Source: Niallia sp. XMNu-256
GTDB taxonomy: Bacteria > Bacillota > Bacilli > Bacillales > Cytobacillaceae
Reading direction: 5' to 3'
DNA: 64,000 nt
Assembly (NCBI RefSeq): GCF_036670015.1
Contig: NZ_CP137636.1
Span: 3,822,501-3,886,500, forward strand
Positions 42,893-52,587 of this stretch are shown here, in pieces. The first letter of the stretch is position 1; the number at the start of each line of letters is the position of its first letter. The position numbers and the translations under genes are program-made. The notes below the pieces were generated by a model. The model saw only the letters and a program-made list of their open reading frames with translations. It made no database searches and had not been told where the DNA came from.

Positions 42893-45800
42893 TTATTGTA
42901 CTGTAAATAACATTTCTGCCTGTGCTTGAGAGGATTCTTCTGAACCTGGTTTGTTTTTGTCTTTACCATGAACAATTATTGTATAATTTCCTGCACTTGT
43001 TGGTGTCCATGTCACCGTATCGTTACTGTTATAAGTCTGAAGCGTCGTAACGGTTCCTTTGTCATCCTTTATCAAGAAGCGATATAATGGTTCATTGCTT
43101 CCTTCTGATGTTGCTTTTAGTGTAATCGGGGTTCCAGCCATTTGTGGAGCCGACTGTTGGGCTGTTACGTTTACACTTGTTATCTTGCCAGCTTTTACTT
43201 TATAGTTCATCACTGCTTGTTCTTCAAAGTATTCTTCTGAATCTGAGCTATTCTTGTCTTTACCATAAACAATAATCTTGTAATTTCCAATACTTGTTGG
43301 TGTCCATGTGACCGTATCGCTACCGCTATAAGACTTCAGCGTCGTAACGGTTCCTTTGTTATCCTTTATAGAGAAACGATACAACGGTTCATTGCTTCCT
43401 TCTGATGTTGCTTTTAGAGTAATCGGAGTTCCTACTACTTGTGGAGCTGACTGTTCAGCTGTTACGTTCACACTTGTTACCTTGTCAGCATTCACCTCAT
43501 AGCTCATAACGGCTTGTGCTTCATAGGCTCCTAAACCCGGTTTATTCTTGTCTTTACCATAAACAGTAATGGTGTAATTTCCTGGACTTGTTGGTGTCCA
43601 TGTGACCGTATCGTTGCTGCTATATGACTGAAGTGTTGTAGGTTTTCCTTTTTCACCTTTGACCAAGAAACGATACAAAGGCTCGTTACTACCTTCAGAT
43701 GTAGCTGTTAATGTAATAGGAGTTCCAACACGTTGTGGTGAAGCTTGATCAGCCTCAACCTCTACACTTGTTACTTTTCCTACATTAATTTTATAGTTCA
43801 TTTCATTCATTGCTTCATAAAAACTAGCCGATCCAGTTTTGTTTTTATCCTTTGCATGGACAATGATTGTGTAATCTCCTGATTGTGTTGGTGTCCATGT
43901 TATGGTATCTTGACTGCTATACTCTTGAATAGTAGTAATGTCTCCCTTTTCATCTCGGACAAGGAAACGATACTCTGGATGTTTACTTCCTTCAGAAGTA
44001 GCCTTAACAGTAATTGGCGTTCCTACCACTTGTGGACTAGTCTGATTAACCTCAACATCTACTGAAGTGACTGTTCCAACTTCGTCTCGGTCGACATAAA
44101 GGGGCTGAGGGAATGTGTCATATACATAATTTCCTGCTCCATCACGTGCCGATACTTCCAATCTCCATTTTCCTGTGTAATCTACTGAGTTTATAACTTT
44201 ACTTCCAATCCAGACATTTTCCGTAGAGTCGTATTCTAAGTCAATACTTTCAAAATATCCACCAAATTCACTTGCATTCCAGTACTGCCCATCCATGAAC
44301 GTGACACTTACATCTTCAACACCGGAACCAACATCTGTGGCTTTTACCTTGAAAGAAACTGAATCACCTAATTTAACCGTTCCAGGCGTAAAGCTCAATT
44401 CCCCAAGAATCGGTTTGTCATAGTCGGGTGTATCATTCAGAATTAACAAGTCATTGAACCAAGATTCATTATTATAATTGCCTGCTTGGTCTACAGTTGT
44501 TAGATAAACATAATGTAACCCGGAAGTGGAATAGGCTGGAATCGTATAAGATCCTACCCATAAGTCACGAGTCTCTTCATAAGAAAGTTTCACCTGCTTC
44601 TGAATAGATTCAGAGCTATTATTCTGGCTAATTTGAACATAGGCCTCACTAACTCCAGACTCATTGTCGATAATCTTCGCTTCAAACTTAACCGTTTCAC
44701 CAGGTTGGGCAACGATGCGATCAACATGAAATGATTTAATCGTAGGTGCAGTTATATCTGCATTTGGATTATTGATTTCAATTTGATAGTTTGAATCGGA
44801 CTGCATATTACCCTCAAAGTCACTAGCCGTGATTTCAACAGTCCATAGACCCGAAACATCATTTTGTCTTACTGTGTATTTCCCTATCCATTTCTTTGTC
44901 GTTTGATCAAGGGTAAGTGGAATATAATGGTAATAATTATCTTCCATTTTCAAAAACGCATGAACAAACTCGATGTCAGATCCGATATCGGTTGCTTCTA
45001 CTTCAATCATTATCTCATCACCCAAGGTTGCTACATCAGGTGTAATCGTCACATTTTCGATTACTGGCAATTCAATATCAGCATCTGGATTTTCTATCGT
45101 AAATGTTTTATCTGCTGAAAAATAATAAGAGTTTCCCTGTACATCTTTTACATCTAAGTATACATACCATTCCCCAGTTTTAGCAGTAACAGGGTATGTT
45201 CCTATCCATGTTCCACTGGCTTGATCATAGGTAAGTTCTACAAGTCTATGAAGACTATATTCATTAGTAATTCTTGCTGTCACACTTTTAACTACATCTT
45301 GATCATTAGCAAATTTCGCTTGAATTTGAAGGTCATCGCCTACCTTAACCGTATTAGATGAAAATTCAACGTTTTTTAATGTTAATGGAGTTGGGTTTGA
45401 TACATTCACTGATTCATAGAACGATTCATATCCTTTATTGCCCTTGAAGTCAATTGCTTCTACACTATGAATGTTAAGTATCGTTCCATCTTCAATAGAG
45501 TTTGGAATCGTCACAGTTGCTATCCATTTTCCGCTTTCACTATTGTACTTAAATGGTACATTACCTATGTAGTCCATTTGCACTTGAACATAAGCCACGC
45601 CTGATTTGTCATCTTCTACCGTTGCTGTTAAGGTCACTTGTTCACCAACTGTTATGTTTGTCGGATTCACCTCTAAACTTGTGATCGTAGGTGCTGTATA
45701 ATCTCCATCAGGATTGATGACATTAAAATACGGTGAAGAGTAATTTGAGACATGATTATCAAAATTGTCTACTGCATTTACAGTGATAAACCAATCACCA

Positions 45801-46801
45801 TCCTGTGTCGTGTCTTTTGCAGTAAAGGTCCCTATCCATTTATTTAGTTCTTGGTTGTAGTTCATTTTTACTGTTTCATATTGTTCATAGTTATACGAAT
45901 GAAGATTAGCCGTTACCTCTCGAATTCCTGAATGATCATCGTTTACATCAGCAGTTATCGTTATTGTTTCCCCTACTGCAATCGTAGATGGTGAAACTTC
46001 AATGTTTTCTATAACTGGTGCTGTAAAATCGCCATCCTCATTATTGATGTAAAGGTTTTTATTCGTATCAATCATCCCATAATTCCCTGCTGTATCCTGT
46101 GTATCAACCATTAAGGTCCATAAGCCAGGTCTGTCATTTTTTTGCACAGTAAAGGAACCAACCCAAGCATCTTTTTCTTGGTCATATTCTACATAGATAT
46201 ACCGATTTGACATACCATCAACAGATTGTAGATACGGATTGACATAACTAATATCAGACTTATCATCAGTAACCTTCATAGAAAAATTGACAACATCTCC
46301 TACATTAGCCGTTTCCGGATCAATCACAACATTTTCTACTATGGGAGCCGAGAAGTCTCCATCTGCGTTATGGATGGTAAAGGATTCTGAAATGTAAGCC
46401 CAGTTTGAATTATATGAGCTGTCAACCATATGAATGTCTTGTAAGATCCATTCTCCAGGTTGATCATTCACGCCAACTATATAAGTTCCAATCCAATTTG
46501 TTGTTTCAGGATCGTAGACAAATTCAATGTAACGGGCACCATCAGGCTTAGATCTGTCTGCTATGTATATCATGGCCGATACACTAGAAACTCCCGAAAG
46601 GTCATCCGATACTGAAGCTGTAAAAACAATTTCCTCCCCAACATTCACATCTCTGGTAGATAATTGGACGTTATTAAGGGTAGGTTCAATATAATCAGAC
46701 TCTGTTGTTTGATTACTTATTTCTAATGGCTCCGCTAAAGCCATTAGTGGGTTAGCGATTAACAAAAAAATTAATATGATCACCAATGACTTGTTCTTCA
46801 A
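42893..46801 (-). CDS. very large repeat-built secreted protein (8 Ig-like + 4 triple-tyrosine repeats)
   Basis: About 1302 residues. Start set to the TTG at 46801, with GGGAG eight bases upstream; a GTG nine bases earlier would sit on that site. Signal peptide (IILIFLLIANPLMALA). Then eight ~105-aa modules, most opened by N-[PE]-DGD-[FY]-[ST]-AP, with VGDxVxFxxxVxDD, YDQExxxWVGxFTV and AxDxxGN motifs. The last ~360 residues are four ~88-aa Y_Y_Y-type modules (VGTPITLKATSEGSNEPLYRF ... TVTWTPTSxGNYTIIVxGKDKNK split by short linkers). No LPXTG, SLH or other anchor at the C-terminus. Probably a secreted adhesin or matrix protein; terminal repeats are nearly identical, which implies recent duplication. 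Confidence 0.8.
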   Translation of the reverse strand: MKNKSLVIILIFLLIANPLMALAEPLEISNQTTESDYIEPTLNNVQLSTRDVNVGEEIVFTASVSDDLSGVSSVSAMIYIADRSKPDGARYIEFVYDPETTNWIGTYIVGVNDQPGEWILQDIHMVDSSYNSNWAYISESFTIHNADGDFSAPIVENVVIDPETANVGDVVNFSMKVTDDKSDISYVNPYLQSVDGMSNRYIYVEYDQEKDAWVGSFTVQKNDRPGLWTLMVDTQDTAGNYGMIDTNKNLYINNEDGDFTAPVIENIEVSPSTIAVGETITITADVNDDHSGIREVTANLHSYNYEQYETVKMNYNQELNKWIGTFTAKDTTQDGDWFITVNAVDNFDNHVSNYSSPYFNVINPDGDYTAPTITSLEVNPTNITVGEQVTLTATVEDDKSGVAYVQVQMDYIGNVPFKYNSESGKWIATVTIPNSIEDGTILNIHSVEAIDFKGNKGYESFYESVNVSNPTPLTLKNVEFSSNTVKVGDDLQIQAKFANDQDVVKSVTARITNEYSLHRLVELTYDQASGTWIGTYPVTAKTGEWYVYLDVKDVQGNSYYFSADKTFTIENPDADIELPVIENVTITPDVATLGDEIMIEVEATDIGSDIEFVHAFLKMEDNYYHYIPLTLDQTTKKWIGKYTVRQNDVSGLWTVEITASDFEGNMQSDSNYQIEINNPNADITAPTIKSFHVDRIVAQPGETVKFEAKIIDNESGVSEAYVQISQNNSSESIQKQVKLSYEETRDLWVGSYTIPAYSTSGLHYVYLTTVDQAGNYNNESWFNDLLILNDTPDYDKPILGELSFTPGTVKLGDSVSFKVKATDVGSGVEDVSVTFMDGQYWNASEFGGYFESIDLEYDSTENVWIGSKVINSVDYTGKWRLEVSARDGAGNYVYDTFPQPLYVDRDEVGTVTSVDVEVNQTSPQVVGTPITVKATSEGSKHPEYRFLVRDEKGDITTIQEYSSQDTITWTPTQSGDYTIIVHAKDKNKTGSASFYEAMNEMNYKINVGKVTSVEVEADQASPQRVGTPITLTATSEGSNEPLYRFLVKGEKGKPTTLQSYSSNDTVTWTPTSPGNYTITVYGKDKNKPGLGAYEAQAVMSYEVNADKVTSVNVTAEQSAPQVVGTPITLKATSEGSNEPLYRFSIKDNKGTVTTLKSYSGSDTVTWTPTSIGNYKIIVYGKDKNSSDSEEYFEEQAVMNYKVKAGKITSVNVTAQQSAPQMAGTPITLKATSEGSNEPLYRFLIKDDKGTVTTLQTYNSNDTVTWTPTSAGNYTIIVHGKDKNKPGSEESSQAQAEMLFTVQ

Positions 46802-46866
46802 AAACTCCACTCCCTAATGATTCAGTTCTCTTTCTTTCTCTCTATCTATTACTTTCTCTGATAAGT

Positions 46867-47412
46867 TTAGACAAGCTTTTGTATGGCTTCCTTTAACCTA
46901 AATAAGCGATCTAATTTCTTTTGTTCGTATTCCCGCTTATATTCTTCTTCCAACGATGCTGGGAGTCCATTCTCAAGCCTGTCTGATTCCAGTTTGTCTA
47001 AAAAGATTTTGAATTGGCCGTCTGATTCCTTTTCTTTTTCCTTTAGAATGGTCTTATATTTTATTGTAATAATAGAAAGATCCATGTTACCTTCTTTTTT
47101 CATTTCAACTTCTTTCTCGGCTAACTCGATTAAAGCTTCTAAATTTAATTCCGCGCTTTGTGTTATCCTATTAAATTCAGCATTCGATTCAAATTTGCCT
47201 TCGACAGGTTGCTTTTCCTCATCTGGGCTCTTACCAACAGTTGCAGCTGCAGCCTTATGAATCTTTGTTTCATTTAGATTTAGTTCTGTTTCTTCTGAAT
47301 TTTTCTCTTTCACTTTGTTAGCCATTTCAGATGAATCCTTTAAGTAAAATAGAGAAAACCCTAGTACTAAGATAGCAAGCAAAATAAATCCATAAAATAA
47401 ACCTTTTTTCAT
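46867..47412 (-). CDS. membrane-anchored charged protein, partner of the surface protein
   Basis: 181 residues, AAAGGAGAG upstream. One N-terminal helix (GFILLAILVLGFSLFYL) then a Lys/Glu-rich helical domain (EALIELAEKEVEMKKEG, LEEEYKREYEQKKLDRLFRL). It precedes the surface-protein gene by 65 bases in the same direction, so the two are probably one operon. It may assist export or anchoring. No family recognised. Confidence 0.7.
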   Translation of the reverse strand: MKKGLFYGFILLAILVLGFSLFYLKDSSEMANKVKEKNSEETELNLNETKIHKAAAATVGKSPDEEKQPVEGKFESNAEFNRITQSAELNLEALIELAEKEVEMKKEGNMDLSIITIKYKTILKEKEKESDGQFKIFLDKLESDRLENGLPASLEEEYKREYEQKKLDRLFRLKEAIQKLV

Positions 47413-47610
47413 TGGCTCTCCTTTCTAAAATATGGTTATAATACACTATTATAAAGCAGGATACGGAAGATGGTAATGGCAAAATATTACTATTGTCACA
47501 CAAATGTAATCATCATGTAAACAAAAAATTCTATTAATCTTCAGGCTAATAGGATTTAGATTTCAATCAAAAAGATTTTATCTATCCAAACTAGCACAAG
47601 AAGAAAACAA

Positions 47611-48047
47611 TCAGACCATTTCGATAGGATTGAAAAAGAAAGAATCTTATTTAGTGGGGATATTGTAGGGGATAGCGTTCTTTTATTTGGACGATCTACA
47701 ATCGAAGAAGAAGTGAAAGTACATAAGCGTCTTTTTTATAACAATCACACAAACAAAAACACTCCTGATGACGATAATAGTGAGTGTCTTCAAAGGTTTC
47801 TCGAAGGATTAAAAAAATTACGAGTCGAGAAAATGAGTTTGATTATCTTGCTGTTGGACATGGAAAACCATTAAGGGACAAAAATATGATTCTTGCTTAT
47901 ATTGAAATGGCTGAAAAATTATTAAATCGGGACGCCAAGGGAACCTATGAAACGACGTCTATACGTAGAGGATGGGTATATAGAGAGAACGGACTCGAAC
48001 TATGGTATAAGTCGAAATGTAGAGACAAAAGGGCAGACACCTCGACC
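47611..48047 (+). pseudogene. decayed metallo-beta-lactamase-fold hydrolase
   Basis: Frame pieces read HFDRIEKERILFSGDIVGDSVLLFGR, and after frameshifts EFDYLAVGHGKPLRDKNMI and the end RRGWVYRENGLELWYKSK. LFSGDIV and AVGHG are the metal Asp and His motifs of the MBL fold. The first half of the domain is missing and the frame breaks at least once, so no functional product is expected. Confidence 0.7.
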
Positions 48048-48071
48048 TAATTGGGTCGAGGTGCAGTTTTT
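48039..48071 (+). terminator. terminator behind the MBL-fold remnant
   Basis: CACCTCGACC / GGTCGAGGTG then CAGTTTTT. Confidence 0.8.
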
Positions 48072-48150
48072 ATGACTAAAATATATTCACTTGAAACTAA
48101 ACTAGCAGCTGTTCAATATTACTTAAATGGGTCTGATTCTATCTTACTGC

Positions 48151-48173
48151 TTTTCGGGGCGTCACAGTTACGC
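48151..48173 (+). repeat. family-2 repeat
   Basis: TTTTCGGGGCGTCACAG then TTACG, downstream of the AAC(3) gene. Confidence 0.6.
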
Positions 48174-48252
48174 AACCTTAAAAATGCTTGATAAACTTCC
48201 ACCTTTTAAAAAATGAGAAAGAACTCTGTTTCGGGTTGAAACGATACATCCT

Positions 48253-48990
48253 TCATGAAAATAAATCCGGTTTTTCTTTAAGTAAAGGAATAAGCAAATC
48301 CGTCATTTTCACCGTATCACAAACACGCACCGTTGCATCCCCAAATTTCCCTTTGTACATAGCTTGGTTATCTAGAAAAACATCTTCCACTCGTCCGTAT
48401 TTTTCAGAGGTGTGACCAATATGTCTTCGTTGTGGTACGGATATTTCCGTGTTATCTGGAAAAACCGTGTAAAGCTGTTCGTGTTCATCTGTTAATCGTC
48501 CCGGAATATCGAGCCATTCCTCAACGCCGTGAATATAAGTACATCTTCGCAGGTCCACTCCGATTAATAAGATGGTTGCTTTTTGATCTAGCAATTTCCC
48601 CCAACTCGATTCCCGTGCACAAGGTGTATCGAATTGTTCATTTCCTGCAACAAATTCCTGTGCACCTTTACCTAAGGCGGCTACTGAATGCGTTGGGTGC
48701 CATGAGCGAATCACACCTGGACGCTTCCGGAAAAGTTCCGTCAACAACCCCACATTAGATGGTGAGTCACTTACATAGAAGCGGGGATTCTCGGCATTAA
48801 TATATTTCCATGTATGAGTAGGGAAGACTAACAAACCGTTATTCATATATTTGGAGAATGAATCTAGGACAGTATCTGCTCCACCCTCTACTTGGCCAAT
48901 GCTTTTCATTGACGAATGAACAAGTATTGTTCCATTTTTATCGATCCCCATTTGTTTCAAATGGTTCAGTAAATCTAGTTTTGTGTACAT
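48253..48990 (-). CDS. AAC(3)-family N-acetyltransferase
   Basis: 245 residues. Family motifs: GTILVHSSMKSIGQVEGGADTV, VFPTHTW, SWHPTHSVAALG and LLIGVDLRRCTYIHGVEEW. This is the Antibiotic_NAT (aminoglycoside 3-N-acetyltransferase, YokD-like) family, acetyl-CoA dependent. Chromosomal members in Bacillus are not always resistance determinants; actual aminoglycoside activity cannot be judged from sequence alone. Confidence 0.87.
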   Translation of the reverse strand: MYTKLDLLNHLKQMGIDKNGTILVHSSMKSIGQVEGGADTVLDSFSKYMNNGLLVFPTHTWKYINAENPRFYVSDSPSNVGLLTELFRKRPGVIRSWHPTHSVAALGKGAQEFVAGNEQFDTPCARESSWGKLLDQKATILLIGVDLRRCTYIHGVEEWLDIPGRLTDEHEQLYTVFPDNTEISVPQRRHIGHTSEKYGRVEDVFLDNQAMYKGKFGDATVRVCDTVKMTDLLIPLLKEKPDLFS

Positions 48991-49081
48991 CTCTTTCCAC
49001 CTTTCAATTATTATTTCATTATATTAATAGAATACCATATTAGATTTACTAGTTTATTTTAAAGAGGGTTTAAGACCCTCC

Positions 49082-49128
49082 TGTGAAACATAATGCAAAA
49101 CAAGAATTTTCGGGGCGTCCCTGTAACC
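49082..49128 (+). repeat. family-2 repeat
   Basis: GTGAAACATAATGC ... GAATTTTCGGGGCGTCCC TGTAACC. Confidence 0.65.
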
Positions 49129-49343
49129 ATACATTAAGGTAAACTGTTAGAATCCTTTAATTCAATGGATAGAACCCAGCGAAAATAAAAGGCCTGATTT
49201 TCTTTTGATAAGATTTATAACCATTCCTGCTATGTCATATCTCAATCTAAAGAATGCCCAGCTAATGTACACCCTCCTTGGATTCCTTTACATAGTTCCC
49301 CGCAAACCGACGATAACCACCGATACCTTTCCCTCTAAAATTA

Positions 49344-49423
49344 AATGAAACGCCGGGACGGTTCTGATGTTTCATTCTTTAAAATGAAACGTGAGAACCG
49401 TCCCCATGTTTCCCACGTTTCAC
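49344..49423. repeat. family-1 repeat, complete copy plus extra half arm
   Basis: GAAACGCCGGGACGG ... CATTCTTTAAAATG ... AACGTGAGAACCGTCC, then an additional CCCACGTTTCACC. The extra piece supplies the TGA stop of the helicase gene. Confidence 0.8.
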
Positions 49424-50721
49424 CCCACCAAGTCCAAAAACTTTCCATATTCCTTCAAGAACGCAAGCTTTACGGTTCCAACTGGGCCATTTCGATGTTT
49501 GGCTAAGATGATTTCTATTCGATCTTTCGCTTTTGATTCACGGTCATAGTAATCATCCCGATAGAGGAAGGCGATTAAATCAGAGTCTTGTTCAATTTGC
49601 CCACTGTCACGAAGATCGGATAGCATCGGGCGCTTGTCTTGTCTACTTTCAACCGCCCGGCTCAGTTGGGAAAGAGCCACGACGACCACGTTTAACTCCT
49701 TCGCCATCTGTTTCAATGCCCGGCTGATTTCACTAATTTCTGCCTGCCGATTTCCCTTTAAACGAGGATCTCCGTTAATTAATTGTAAATAGTCAATGAA
49801 CACGAGCAATCGTTTTTCTGGGCCATAATGTTGCCGCAGTTTTCTCACATGCGACCAGATGTAAGGAACATCCATTCCGCCTTGATCGTAAATATGCAGC
49901 TTCATCTTTGAAATCATTCCTAATGCTTGTTGGAGGCTGTTCCAATCCTTTTCGTCAAAAAGCCGGTTGGGATTTCTTAATTTCATTGAACTGACATTCC
50001 CTATTTGCCCAACGGCTCTTTTGAGCAGTTGCTTTTTCGACATCTCTAACGAAAAAATAATTGACACATCTTCTTGCGCAGCTTGTAAGGCAATGTTTAA
50101 CGCAAACGCCGTTTTCCCTACACTTGGACGGGCCCCAATGACGACAAGATCTGATTCTTGGAATCCTCCCGTTAATCCATCAAGGCTTTTAAAGCCTGAA
50201 GCTATGCCGCTGATCTCTCCAAGATCTTGTTCACAATCCATATATAAATCGATCAATCCTTGTTGAATGTCACCCAGATTCTCTTCGTTTAGAAGGTCTT
50301 CTACCGTTTGTAAATCTTGAATTCCTTCGCGAAGGGTCCTGTCTAGATTTCCTGCTTGAGTGGCTTTGCGGATCTTATTAGCAATCAGAACCGTATCTCT
50401 TTTATGTGCATACTTTTTCACAATTTCCTGGTAATACTGGAAATTTGCGGTCGATGGAACACTTTCCGCTAGGGAGGGTAAGAGATCCCAGCCTCCTATT
50501 TCAGAAAAGTATTCCGGACCCGCTTCCTCTGCAACGGATACCACATCAATCGGTTTTCCCTTTTCCGCTAATTGCTGCATCAAGATGTAAATGTTTCTTA
50601 ACTGCGAGGAGTAAAAATGCTCGGGTTGTAACGTACATTCCGTGATCAATTCTCCATCTAAAAACAAAGCGCCAATGATCGCTTGTTCGACCTCAATATG
50701 ATAATACGGATTCCGTTTCAT
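49420..50721 (-). CDS. DnaB-type replicative helicase (phage-like, SPP1 gp40 type)
   Basis: 433 residues. Primase-interacting N-terminal domain (EQAIIGALFLDGEL; GKPIDVVSVAEEA), then a RecA-like core: Walker A IGARPSVGKTAFALN, Walker B LLVFIDYLQLI, and DLRDSGQIEQDSDLIAFLYRDD. Its start overlaps the loader stop by one base (TGATG), showing tight translational coupling. Its distinct length and context indicate a phage-derived second helicase, not the housekeeping DnaC. The stop codon lies in a repeat. Confidence 0.9.
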   Translation of the reverse strand: MKRNPYYHIEVEQAIIGALFLDGELITECTLQPEHFYSSQLRNIYILMQQLAEKGKPIDVVSVAEEAGPEYFSEIGGWDLLPSLAESVPSTANFQYYQEIVKKYAHKRDTVLIANKIRKATQAGNLDRTLREGIQDLQTVEDLLNEENLGDIQQGLIDLYMDCEQDLGEISGIASGFKSLDGLTGGFQESDLVVIGARPSVGKTAFALNIALQAAQEDVSIIFSLEMSKKQLLKRAVGQIGNVSSMKLRNPNRLFDEKDWNSLQQALGMISKMKLHIYDQGGMDVPYIWSHVRKLRQHYGPEKRLLVFIDYLQLINGDPRLKGNRQAEISEISRALKQMAKELNVVVVALSQLSRAVESRQDKRPMLSDLRDSGQIEQDSDLIAFLYRDDYYDRESKAKDRIEIILAKHRNGPVGTVKLAFLKEYGKFLDLVG

Positions 50722-51083
50722 CAGTCTTCCCCTCTTTTGATGCCTAAGATTTCTCGTATTTGTGCTAATGACCTTTCTACCACCTCTTTACTGGCTGGTT
50801 GATAGGGACTTGTTAAAATAATTTTCGTATCTTCATCATTTGGTATGGCTCTAGAACCATTTTTCGGCTTGCAAAGTAAATCAGAAACCTTTGGTGGAAA
50901 AGGTGAATAGGCCACATGTTTCCGTAAGTTTTCCTCCAACACTTGAAGAGTCTCATCCTTTAACACACGACACCACTCATCGATTTTTTCTTGTTGGAGA
51001 TCAAACGAATCATAATAAACAGAAATCAGCCTAAGCAAATGAAAAACTTCTCGTTTAGATATCAAGGTTAAATTCCTCCTCAT
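50721..51083 (-). CDS. replicative helicase loader/inhibitor (SPP1 gp39-like)
   Basis: About 120 residues from ATG 51083; the open frame before it is read out of a family-1 repeat (KRGDGSRVS) and is not native. Helical N-terminal LISVYYDSFDLQQEKIDEWCRVL with VAYSPFPPKVSDLL matches the helicase loader/inhibitor family of phage SPP1 gp39. It should bind the adjacent initiator and DnaB-type helicase to recruit the helicase to an origin. Confidence 0.78.
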   Translation of the reverse strand: MRRNLTLISKREVFHLLRLISVYYDSFDLQQEKIDEWCRVLKDETLQVLEENLRKHVAYSPFPPKVSDLLCKPKNGSRAIPNDEDTKIILTSPYQPASKEVVERSLAQIREILGIKRGED

Positions 51084-51099
51084 GGTAGTTCTTCTTCCT

Positions 51100-51132
51100 A
51101 ATGAAACGCGAGAACCATCCCCACGTTTCACT
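51100..51132. repeat. family-1 repeat, right arm, between initiator and loader genes
   Basis: ATGAAACGCGAGAACCATCC then CCACGTTTCAC. It lies inside a co-directional gene set and supplies the initiator stop codon. Confidence 0.75.
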
Positions 51133-51871
51133 CAAGGTCAAAATCCTCCTCATGATAGGCTCTCTTTCCGCTCTTTTGATTGAGGTAAGATTCAAACTTC
51201 GGTCCAAATAAGGTCTCCGGCCTCAGAAACTTACTCATAGCAGGGTCATTCTTCCATTCCTCTGTTTTAATATCGATCACCTTAATAAAGTCCTCGAGTT
51301 GAAATCCTTCGTTAAAACGAGATTTGATTAGTTGCTTTGTTTTCCTAGAACTAACTTTATAGTTTGTGTTCGCTTTCGAGTTCAAGTATGTAAGGATTTC
51401 AGCAATGGGAAGAGGTGTATATATCTTCTCTGTGTTAGTCTTTGTGTTAATCTCTGGTATTGCTTCTGTCACGCTGTCATCTATAAGCTGTCCCTCTGTC
51501 ATTCCTGTACTGACAATTTGTTCGGTCGTGTGACTCAATAAGTCATTCTCTAACTCTGCCAATTTGTCATAATCAATGGAGTACCACTTCGTTTTATCAA
51601 GTTTCATCCGGTTATAGTTAGCAGAAATGAGATACCCCGCTTCTTCCAAGGCAAGAAAGCTCCGCATAATCGTTCTTTCAGACCAAAACGGGAACTGCTG
51701 CTGCCAGTCCTTATATGTATTGAAGATCCACCTTCTCCCATCTTTAATATGCGAACTCGTGACTAACCAATAATGGACCTGCTGGATAATAATCGCTTGA
51801 TTGAGTCCTAATTCCATCACAAGGGACGGTTGAATCATGATTGGGTTTTCTTGAATTAATAGTTTACTCAT
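51128..51871 (-). CDS. phage-type replication initiator (SPP1 gp38-like)
   Basis: About 247 residues from ATG 51871 (GAGGAGG nine bases upstream; the seven-codon extension contains that site). N-terminal winged helix (LNQAIIIQQVHYWLVTS; SERTIMRSFLALEEAGYL) and a C-terminal conserved phage domain (IAEILTYLNSKANTNYKVS; FIKVIDIKTEEWKNDPAMSKFLRPETLF). Such proteins bind the phage origin and hand the helicase over via the loader. A relic of a second copy lies at 30901-31120. Confidence 0.85.
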   Translation of the reverse strand: MSKLLIQENPIMIQPSLVMELGLNQAIIIQQVHYWLVTSSHIKDGRRWIFNTYKDWQQQFPFWSERTIMRSFLALEEAGYLISANYNRMKLDKTKWYSIDYDKLAELENDLLSHTTEQIVSTGMTEGQLIDDSVTEAIPEINTKTNTEKIYTPLPIAEILTYLNSKANTNYKVSSRKTKQLIKSRFNEGFQLEDFIKVIDIKTEEWKNDPAMSKFLRPETLFGPKFESYLNQKSGKRAYHEEDFDLE

Positions 51872-52362
51872 TTTGATGTTCCTCCTCTTCATTTTCAGGG
51901 TTAAGGGATGAAAAACACAGGGGTTATTAGCCTTCGAGTCACTCTCTCTTTCAGTTGTAATACCGTTAAAATCCCTATAGCTTTTGACTTTCGAAGCAAT
52001 CGAAACACTCCTCGATCCCAGTTAAGTTAACATTACCTCGGGTATACAAGAGGCTCACGAATCGAAAGAGTTCTGTCATTTTAATTCGGGACGCCACTAT
52101 GACTGGGACTTTTCACCCTTACTCTATGAAACTACGACAAATTTGTACAATGATGAAAAAGAACAAAACGGACGAAAAAACGATCAACTTTTGACAAAAA
52201 ACATATCATTTTTCTCGGAAAATGTCCTTTTTTATCAAAAACCAATCATTTTTTTATGAAGACTTATAAAATTATTTACGGAGTGGTATCGGATGGGATA
52301 CCACTTATTTTCCGTTTATATAGTAATTTGTCCTTATAGTCATAAAAAGGGTGAAGAGTGCT
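51872..52362. other. gene-free region between replication module and XRE gene
   Basis: AT-rich, no coding sequence. A degenerate family-2 element (ATTCGGGACGCCACTATGAC) lies near 52085. Repeats of AAAAACATATCATTTTTC and AAAAACCAATCATTTTTT at 52195-52256 might be origin-type direct repeats (ATCATTTTT twice); not proven. Confidence 0.45.
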
Positions 52363-52587
52363 ATGGGGAGAAAAGTAAAGATAAATATCGAAGAATTACT
52401 GGAAGAGAGAAACTTATCTTTAAGAGGACTTTCATTAATGACGGATATTGGTCATGATAAATTAAGTAATTTAAAAAACCAGAACAGAAAGTTTATCTAT
52501 ATAGAACACTTGGAAAAAATTGCAGATGCCCTTGGAATTGACGATATGAATGAAATTATTCGAATCGAGTACAGAGATGATGAATAG
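52363..52587 (+). CDS. XRE-family small DNA-binding protein
   Basis: 74 residues from ATG 52363 with GGTGAAGAG upstream. A helix-turn-helix of the Cro/CI type: NIEELLEERNLSLRGLSLMTDIGHDKLSNLKN. Short standalone repressor-like protein, typical of mobile elements, placed near the phage replication module. Confidence 0.82.
   Translation: MGRKVKINIEELLEERNLSLRGLSLMTDIGHDKLSNLKNQNRKFIYIEHLEKIADALGIDDMNEIIRIEYRDDE

Noticed and set aside
2304-51132. Repeated GAACCGTCCC motif as a CRISPR array
   Set aside because: Copies are kilobases apart, mostly paired as hairpins and without regular unique spacers or cas genes.
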